Assembly (NCBI GenBank): GCA_016793585.1
Contig: JAEUJR010000353.1
Span: forward strand, 1-5,876
From: Archangium sp.
GTDB lineage: Bacteria > Myxococcota > Myxococcia > Myxococcales > Myxococcaceae
Direction of reading: 5' to 3'
Length of the DNA stretch: 5,876 nucleotides
Shown: positions 1-4,280 of the stretch, in pieces
Position numbering within the stretch: the first letter of the stretch is position 1
Layout of the letters: each line of letters opens with the position of its first letter
Program-made: the position numbers and the translations under genes
The notes under the pieces: generated by a model
The model's database searches: none
What the model saw: the letters and a program-made list of their open reading frames with translations, nothing else
Told to the model about the DNA's origin: nothing

Positions 1-945
1 ACCCACCGCGGCAACGACATTCAGCGCTTCTACCGCTACGGCATTCTCGTCGACCCCGACCTGCGCATCTACAAGCCGTGGCTCGACCAGCAGTTCGTCA
101 ACGAGCTGGGCGGCCGCACCGAGATGTCGAAGTTCCTCGAGTCGGTTGGGCTGCCGTACTCGATGAGCACCGAGAAGGCGTACTCCACCGACTCGAACAT
201 GCTGGGCGCGACGCACGAGGCGAAGGCGCTCGAGCACCTCGACAGCTCGATGCACCTGGTGGCGCCCATCATGGGCGTGGCGCACTGGAAGCCCGAGACC
301 CGCGTCGATGCCGAGACCATCACGGTGACGTGGGAGGCCGGCGTGCCCGTCGCGCTCAACGGCAAGCGCCAGCCCGACCTCGTGCAGCTCTTCCTCGAGG
401 CGAACGCCATCGGCGGGCGTCACGGTCTGGGCATGTCTGATCAGATCGAGAACCGCGTCATCGACGCGAAGAGCCGCGGCATCTACGAGGCGCCGGGCAT
501 GGCGCTGCTGCACCTCACCTACGAGCGCCTGCTGTCGGCGGTGCACAACGAGAACACGACCGACCTGTACATGACGCTTGGGCGCCGCCTCGGCCGCCTG
601 CTGTACGAAGGCAAGTGGTTCGACCCCGAGTCGATGCTGCTCAAGGAGTCGCTGGCTCGCTGGGTGGGCACCGCCGTCACGGGCGAGGTCAAGGTCGAGC
701 TGCGGCGCGGTGACGACTACACGATCCTCTCCACCAACGCGGCGCAGTCGGCCTACGCGCCCGAGAAGCTGTCGATGGAGAAGACCGTCGGCGCCTTCAC
801 GCCGGAAGACCGCATCGGCGCGCTCGAGCTGCAGAACCTTTCGGTGGGCGACAACCGGTCGCTGCTGCTCCACTACGCGCAGGCGCTCGCGTTGCCCACG
901 GGCTCGACGAACGAGCTGAAGCAGCTGGTCGGCGGCGACGACTGA
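1..945 (+). CDS. argG: Argininosuccinate synthase, C-terminal part (5' end outside window)
   Basis: The enzyme joins citrulline and aspartate with ATP to give argininosuccinate, the penultimate step of arginine synthesis, in the cytoplasm. Reading frame 1 is open from the first base to the TGA at 943-945 and gives 314 residues. The first residues ([14 protein letters not shown]) match the region of E. coli ArgG starting near residue 131 (TYKGNDIERFYRYG), so about 130 residues with the ATP-binding SGGLDTS loop lie to the left. Family hallmarks visible here are [60 protein letters not shown], and near the end [16 protein letters not shown]. The motifs and the extrapolated full length (about 444) fit the long E. 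coli-type class rather than the shorter class of about 400 residues. The ATG at 124 is internal and is not the true start. No other arg gene lies downstream: the next gene is 321 bases away and unrelated. Confidence 0.97.
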   Translation, partial: THRGNDIQRFYRYGILVDPDLRIYKPWLDQQFVNELGGRTEMSKFLESVGLPYSMSTEKAYSTDSNMLGATHEAKALEHLDSSMHLVAPIMGVAHWKPETRVDAETITVTWEAGVPVALNGKRQPDLVQLFLEANAIGGRHGLGMSDQIENRVIDAKSRGIYEAPGMALLHLTYERLLSAVHNENTTDLYMTLGRRLGRLLYEGKWFDPESMLLKESLARWVGTAVTGEVKVELRRGDDYTILSTNAAQSAYAPEKLSMEKTVGAFTPEDRIGALELQNLSVGDNRSLLLHYAQALALPTGSTNELKQLVGGDD

Positions 946-950
946 CTCGG

Positions 951-1008
951 GCGAACTCCTCAGCAGCTCGGGCATGACGGCCGGTGAGGTCGTCGCGCTC
1001 GAGTTCGC
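951..1008. repeat. 8-bp inverted repeat just after argG
   Basis: GCGAACTC at 951-958 and its exact reverse complement GAGTTCGC at 1001-1008 flank a 42-base interval that begins 5 bases after the argG stop codon. An arm pair of this length and spacing may be chance in GC-rich DNA, but it could close a longer 3'-UTR structure. There is no T-tract following it. Confidence 0.4.
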
Positions 1009-1010
1009 GG

Positions 1011-1030
1011 CGCGCTCTGGCGCGCTCTGG
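1011..1030 (+). repeat. Tandem duplication of a 10-bp unit
   Basis: CGCGCTCTGG occurs twice without interruption at 1011-1020 and 1021-1030, and CGCG follows again at 1031. It is a two-copy tandem repeat in non-coding DNA, probably from replication slippage. No function is evident. Confidence 0.7.
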
Positions 1031-1072
1031 CGCGAGCTCGCGCAGCCGTGTCGGCGGTCTGTGGTCTGGGCG

Positions 1073-1096
1073 ACGCGTCGACGGAGCTCGACGCGT
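1073..1096. repeat. Perfect 9-bp inverted repeat with 6-base loop
   Basis: ACGCGTCGA at 1073-1081 is followed by CGGAGC and then TCGACGCGT at 1088-1096, an exact reverse complement. It lies 128 bases after the argG stop and 171 bases before the start of the hydroxylase gene. As RNA it would form a strong GC-rich hairpin on either strand. There is no T-run after either arm, so it is not a textbook intrinsic terminator. A dyad-symmetric operator for a dimeric regulator of the downstream cassette is the other reading. The structure is certain and its role is not known. Confidence 0.75.
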
Positions 1097-1266
1097 GGCG
1101 CGAGTGGTGAGCAGTCGATGCCGGTCTTCTGACCCTCGCTCGTCCTGTGACTGCTGCCGGTCGATCAATGCGCCGGCCAGGCAGTCGCAGACGTTCACGG
1201 CAGGCGGCTCCCTGTGCGCCGGGACGAACAGGTTTCACTTTTCCCGCGCGGCGGTGTCCTCCCCTC

Positions 1267-2025
1267 ATGGAGCTGATCAGGAACCCCATCGGCCTGCTGG
1301 TGCTCGCGGCCGCCTTCGTTCCGCTCGAGCGTCTGTGGCCGCTCCGCAAGGCGCCGGTGCTGCGTGCGGGCTGGAGGACCGACGTCGCGCACTTCTTCGT
1401 CTCACACACGCTGCAGCAGTTCGCGCTGGTGCTCTGCATCGGGTTGATCGTCTCGGTCGTCGACCCGTTCGCCGCGAGTGTGGTGCAGCGCCAGCCCGCG
1501 ATGCTGCAGGTGCTCGAGGCGCTGCTGTTGGTCGAGCTCATCGGCTACGGCATGCACCGCGCCTTTCACGCGGTGCCGGTGTTGTGGCGCATTCACGCGG
1601 TGCACCACTCCAGCGAGCAGTTGGACTGGTTGGCGTCGCTGCGCGTGCACCCGCTCGACCAGACGCTGACGCGCTCGGCGCAGTTCCTGGTGCTGACGGT
1701 GTTGGGCTTTCCCGTCACCGTGTTCGGCGCGGCGACCGTGCTGTTGGGGCTGTGGGCCATCTTCCTGCACGCGAACGTGCGCCTTCGCTTCGGGGTGCTG
1801 GAGGGCTTCATCGCGACGCCTGCCTTTCATCACTGGCACCACGCTCGCGATGCGCGCGGGAACTACGCGGGGCTGTTCCCGTGGGTCGACTCGATGTTCG
1901 GCACCAACATCACCACGCCGCAGTGGCCCGCCGAGGCCGGCACCGATGACGCTCCGCCCGAGGGCTACTGGGCGCACCTGCTGTTGCGGAAGAGCACTGG
2001 ACGCAGCCGCGGCGCTGATGCCTGA
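1267..2025 (+). CDS. Fatty acid hydroxylase / sterol desaturase superfamily membrane protein
   Basis: This is a predicted di-iron membrane oxygenase of 252 residues acting on lipids in the inner membrane. The superfamily's three histidine boxes are present: H97-x3-H101 (HRAFH), H110-x2-H113-H114 (HAVHH) and H188-x2-H191-H192 (HHWHH), giving eight histidines. H128 (in RVHPLD) and H168 (in FLHAN) are further conserved-looking sites. After the second box comes HHSSEQLDWLASLR, and after the third NYAGLFPWVDSMFGT, the usual C-terminal signature. Hydrophobic segments lie near residues 5-24, 43-66, 83-96 and 135-168. I chose the ATG at 1267 because the in-frame extension back to 1147 is Arg/Pro-rich and lacks hydrophobic or family-like sequence. 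The stop overlaps the start of the pterin dehydratase gene by one base, which suggests co-translation. The substrate cannot be read from the sequence: sterol, carotenoid, fatty acyl and alkylglycerol enzymes all share this fold. Confidence 0.92.
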   Translation: MELIRNPIGLLVLAAAFVPLERLWPLRKAPVLRAGWRTDVAHFFVSHTLQQFALVLCIGLIVSVVDPFAASVVQRQPAMLQVLEALLLVELIGYGMHRAFHAVPVLWRIHAVHHSSEQLDWLASLRVHPLDQTLTRSAQFLVLTVLGFPVTVFGAATVLLGLWAIFLHANVRLRFGVLEGFIATPAFHHWHHARDARGNYAGLFPWVDSMFGTNITTPQWPAEAGTDDAPPEGYWAHLLLRKSTGRSRGADA

Positions 2026-2345
2026 TGCGCGCCATGTCTCACCACCACGTCGCAACCCAGGCGCAGCTCGACACGTTCCTCTCGAAGCACGGTGCGTGGA
2101 AGGTCGACGGCGGCATGCTCGTGCGCACCTACGAAGCGCCGACCTTTCTCGAGGGCATCGTCTTCGTCGACTACGTGGCGAAGCTCGCCGAGGCCGCCGA
2201 CCACCACCCCGACATCGACATTCGCTGGCGCAAGGTGACGCTGCGCTTCGTCACGCACGACGCGGGCAACGCCATCACCACGCTCGACACGCGGCTCGCC
2301 GGAGAATGTGACGCGCTCTTCTCGGCGCACCTGAAGCTGGGCTGA
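2025..2345 (+). CDS. Pterin-4a-carbinolamine dehydratase (PCD/DCoH family)
   Basis: This 106-residue protein matches 4a-hydroxytetrahydrobiopterin dehydratase (phhB/PCBD type). The enzyme removes water from 4a-hydroxy-tetrahydropterin, the product left by pterin-dependent monooxygenases, to give quinonoid dihydropterin for re-reduction. The motif of catalytically competent members is complete: E56-x3-H60-H61-P62-x5-W68-x9-H78-x9-D88, within DHHPDIDI and VTHDAGNAIT. H60, H61 and H78 correspond to the catalytic histidines of the mammalian enzyme. The length is typical. The ATG at 2025 shares its A with the TGA of the hydroxylase gene; an alternative ATG at 2034 would give MSHHHVATQ. Neither has a good Shine-Dalgarno sequence, which fits translational coupling. 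No aromatic amino acid hydroxylase gene is in the window. Its partner could be the upstream membrane oxygenase or a gene elsewhere. Confidence 0.95.
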   Translation: MRAMSHHHVATQAQLDTFLSKHGAWKVDGGMLVRTYEAPTFLEGIVFVDYVAKLAEAADHHPDIDIRWRKVTLRFVTHDAGNAITTLDTRLAGECDALFSAHLKLG

Positions 2346-2349
2346 GCCG

Positions 2350-3417
2350 ATGCGCGCCTGGGTGCTCGGCCTGCTGGTCGTCGGGTGCACCTGCAGAGAG
2401 GCCCAGCGCACCGACGCGGGTGTGCGCCTCCGGAAGGTCGACGTGCACGTGCATGCCGAGCCCGCAGCCGTGCCGCGTCTCGTGGCGTTGATGAACGCGC
2501 ACGGCGTCGACGTCGCGTGGAATCTGTCTGGCGGCTGGCCGGGCGCCGGACTCGAGGAGTCGCTCGCCGCCGCGAAGGCGACCAACGGCCGCGTGGTGGT
2601 CTTCGCGAACCCGCCGCTCGGGTTGCTCAAGCAGGGCGCCGACGTGAACGCGATGGCAGCGCAGCTTCGGGTGGCACACGACCTCGGCGCGCGTGGCGTG
2701 AAGTTCTTCAAGTCACTCGGCCTCGGCGCGCGCTGGCCCGATGGCAGCCTCGTGGCCGTCGACGACCCGCGGCTCGACCCGTTGTTCGAGCAGGCCGGCG
2801 CGCTCGGCATGCCCGTCGCGATTCACACGGGCGACCCCAAGGCGTTCTGGCTGCCCGCGACCCAGGAGAACGAACGCTTCGACGAGCTCTCGGTGCACCC
2901 GGGTTGGAGCTACGCGGGTCGGCCGGTGCCCTCGTGGAGCGCGCTGTACGAGGCGTTTCTTCGCCGCGTCGCCCGCCACCCACGCACCACCTTCATCGGC
3001 GTGCACTTCGGCAACGACCCCGAAGATCCCGCCGCAGTCTCGGCCGCGCTCGACCAGTACCCGAACCTGTTCGTCGACACGGCCGCGCGTGTTCCCGAGC
3101 TGGGCCGGCAGCCGCCCGAGGTGATGCGGGCGTTGTTGGCGAAACACCCGGGCCGCGTGCTCTTCGGTACCGATCTCGGCGTCGGTGTTGGCGAGTTCGA
3201 CCTCATGTTGGGCTCGGCTGGAGCGACACCGCCAGGGCCCGCTGACGTCGCGCACTTCTTCTCGTCGACCTGGCGCTACTTCGAGACGAACGACCGCGAC
3301 TTCGAACACCCGACGCCGATTCAGGGGCGCTGGCGAATCTCGGGGCTGGGTTTGTCACGTGAAGCCCTCGAGCGGCTCTACTCGGGCAACGCTGATCAGC
3401 TGATCACCTCACGGTGA
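2350..3417 (+). CDS. Amidohydrolase family (Amidohydro_2) protein, predicted lipoprotein
   Basis: This 355-residue protein is a metal-dependent hydrolase or decarboxylase of the TIM-barrel amidohydrolase superfamily, the group that includes ACMSD-like enzymes. Metal-ligand positions visible in order are D31-x-H33-x-H35 (DVHVH) on strand 1, H159 in PVAIHTGD, H219 in IGVHFGN and D275 in LFGTDLG. K118 in GVKFFKS sits where some relatives have a strand-4 lysine. The C-terminal part (RYFETN, GRWRISGLGLS, LYSGNADQLI) resembles the usual family ending. The N-terminus is short: MR, a nine-residue hydrophobic stretch, then VVGC with C13 as the likely lipidated cysteine. T14 follows, so there is no inner-membrane retention Asp at +2. 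This would place a soluble barrel in the periplasm or on the outer membrane. The ATG at 2350 is 4 bases after the dehydratase stop, so the gene is probably in the same operon. The substrate is unknown. Confidence 0.9.
   Translation: MRAWVLGLLVVGCTCREAQRTDAGVRLRKVDVHVHAEPAAVPRLVALMNAHGVDVAWNLSGGWPGAGLEESLAAAKATNGRVVVFANPPLGLLKQGADVNAMAAQLRVAHDLGARGVKFFKSLGLGARWPDGSLVAVDDPRLDPLFEQAGALGMPVAIHTGDPKAFWLPATQENERFDELSVHPGWSYAGRPVPSWSALYEAFLRRVARHPRTTFIGVHFGNDPEDPAAVSAALDQYPNLFVDTAARVPELGRQPPEVMRALLAKHPGRVLFGTDLGVGVGEFDLMLGSAGATPPGPADVAHFFSSTWRYFETNDRDFEHPTPIQGRWRISGLGLSREALERLYSGNADQLITSR
3393..3406. repeat. 14-bp perfect palindrome at the 3' end of the amidohydrolase gene
   Basis: TGATCAGCTGATCA is its own reverse complement and contains two TGATCA sites. 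It lies in the last codons of the amidohydrolase gene and ends 3 bases before the stop codon of the convergent membrane-protein gene begins. As RNA it could form a 5-bp stem with a 4-base loop on either strand, which is weak for a terminator. It may also be a coincidence of the Ala-Asp-Gln-Leu-Ile-Thr codons. Confidence 0.6.
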
Positions 3418-3837
3418 ACGGTCGAGCCCGCACAGCAGCAAGCCGCTCCCCAGCATGACGGAGGAGCCCACGTTCGCGGCGAGGTTGTCGTGGCCGAGGC
3501 TCGCGTCACTCGCGAACCCGGCCGCCAGCAACAGCCCGCCGATGACCGAGAGCGACGGCAACGCCCAGCGGAGCCCGGGCACCACGCCCTTCCACGTCAC
3601 GACGAGCGCCAACGCACAGAAGGCCGCCGCGCATGCGTTCGCGAACACCGCCAGGCCATCGACGAGGGCGAGCACCTGCGGGTGCAGGGTCGAACGAACG
3701 CCTGCCTCGACGTACAGCGCAAGTGAGGGCGGGTGGCGTCCCAGCACGACGATGGCGACGACGATTCCCAGCGCGAGCGCGAGGTTGAGCGCCAGCCAGC
3801 AGGTGATGAGCACGGCTCCAGTCAGTCGAAGGCGCAT
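3409..3837 (-). CDS. Four-helix integral membrane protein of unknown function
   Basis: I do not recognise a family. The 142-residue product starts with MRLRLTG and has four hydrophobic segments near residues 7-32, 56-81, 88-108 and 117-137. The first loop (about 33-55, GRHPPSLALYVEAGVRSTLHP) is the longest polar stretch and would be periplasmic if the short basic N-terminus is inside. Cysteines lie at 13, 69, 74 and 136. There is no catalytic motif, and the last residues (GLDRSP) are short and polar. Codons in this frame end overwhelmingly in G or C, unlike the opposite-strand frames over the same bases, which supports it as a real gene. The gene converges on the amidohydrolase gene and overlaps its last 9 bases (3409-3417). 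Upstream on the minus strand is the ligase gene, about 410 bases away. The start at the ATG at 3837 has no strong Shine-Dalgarno sequence. Confidence 0.78.
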   Translation of the reverse strand: MRLRLTGAVLITCWLALNLALALGIVVAIVVLGRHPPSLALYVEAGVRSTLHPQVLALVDGLAVFANACAAAFCALALVVTWKGVVPGLRWALPSLSVIGGLLLAAGFASDASLGHDNLAANVGSSVMLGSGLLLCGLDRSP

Positions 3838-4248
3838 GCCCCGGCCGTAGCAAACCTCGCACCGCGTCCACCGATGGGGCGTGCCCGGAGAAATGCGTGC
3901 CCTCGAGACAATCTGGCAGTGAGGGTTGAGCGCCGAGGTACAAATCGTCGCGGCCTCCTCTGATCAGCAGCCCGCCCTCGGAAGCGTGCTGCAGGAGCGT
4001 GACGAGCGACCTGGAGCGGGCTTCTGCAGGCAGCTCACCTGTCGACCCTGAGCGCGGCGCAGCTCACAGCGCTGCCTCGAGCACTCCGGTCTTCTTCGCC
4101 TCGAAGAAGAGCGGCGACCGCGAAGTCGATGAGCCCGCGCATGGCGTCGACCAGCTGCTCGCTCTCGCTGAGCTCCTTCTTGGTCACGCTCGGCTGGGGC
4201 GACTCGTCACCTTCGACGCTCGAAGTCGGAATGGGCGAGTCACCGCAC
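3838..4248. other. Gap between membrane-protein and ligase genes
   Basis: About 411 bases without a secure gene. The right part holds a possible small frameshifted ORF on the minus strand and a 9-bp hairpin, both listed separately. The left part (3838-4063) probably contains the promoter of the membrane-protein gene, but I could not identify convincing -35 and -10 boxes. A minus-strand frame stays open through 3850-4063, with modest G/C bias at third positions and no secure start. I see no tRNA, insertion sequence or long repeat here. Confidence 0.5.
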
Positions 4249-4280
4249 TCACCGCAGCCGCGCGGGCGCTCCACACGCAT
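4064..4280 (-). pseudogene. Possible small gene broken by a one-base frameshift
   Basis: From the ATG at 4280 (or the GTG at 4187) a minus-strand frame runs through GCGECGDSP, a CxxC pair, and then TKKELSESEQLVDAMRGL and IDFAVA. From 4187 to 4113 essentially every codon ends in G or C, like the real genes nearby. Beyond about 4112 this frame turns to codons such as GCT CTT CTT CGA and GAA GAA. The neighbouring frame then becomes G/C-ending and reads LFFEAKKTGVLEAAL before a TGA at 4064-4066. Deleting one base near 4112 would join the two parts into a product of about 71 residues from 4280, or about 40 from 4187. It overlaps the ligase 3' end by about 32 bases. I recognise no family. A sequencing error, a decayed gene or simple chance are all possible, and a hairpin at 4090-4110 may create the codon effect by itself. 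Confidence 0.3.
4090..4110. repeat. 9-bp inverted repeat with 3-base loop
   Basis: TCTTCTTCG at 4090-4098, loop CCT, then CGAAGAAGA at 4102-4110, an exact reverse complement. It sits 139 bases downstream of the ligase stop codon on the minus strand. A hairpin with a tight three-base loop could end or protect the ligase transcript, but no T-tract follows on either strand. It also coincides with the apparent frame change in the small ORF. Confidence 0.65.

Larger units (their letters stand above)
946..1266. other. Intergenic region after argG, no convincing gene
   Basis: This 321-base stretch has open frames on both strands. Their translations are strings of Arg, Ser, Ala and Pro with no recognisable family, typical of shadow frames in GC-rich DNA. 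It probably holds the argG 3' end and the promoter of the following three-gene cassette. I could not pick a confident -35/-10 pair. The structure I can support is two inverted repeats and one tandem duplication, listed separately. The bases just before the downstream ATG at 1267 are pyrimidine-rich (tcctcccctc), and I see no clear Shine-Dalgarno sequence there. Confidence 0.6.

Noticed and set aside
1147..1266. N-terminal extension of the hydroxylase to an upstream ATG at 1147
   Set aside because: The added 40 residues are Arg/Pro-rich, lack hydrophobic or family-like sequence and precede a natural MELIRNPIGLLVLAAAF start.
797..1541. Minus-strand open frames across the argG-hydroxylase gap
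   Set aside because: Translations are Arg/Thr/Pro-rich, codon third positions are mixed, and they run antisense into secure genes on both sides.
984..1949. Plus-strand 321-residue open frame
   Set aside because: It is an overlapping frame of the hydroxylase gene with Arg/Ala/Ser-rich, low-complexity translation and no family features.
1965..2810. Minus-strand 281-residue open frame
   Set aside because: It is antisense to the dehydratase and amidohydrolase genes, both of which have complete catalytic motifs.
3455..3850. Plus-strand 131-residue open frame opposite the membrane-protein gene
   Set aside because: Ser/Thr/Arg-rich shadow translation; the minus-strand frame has the coherent four-helix pattern and the stronger G/C third-position bias.
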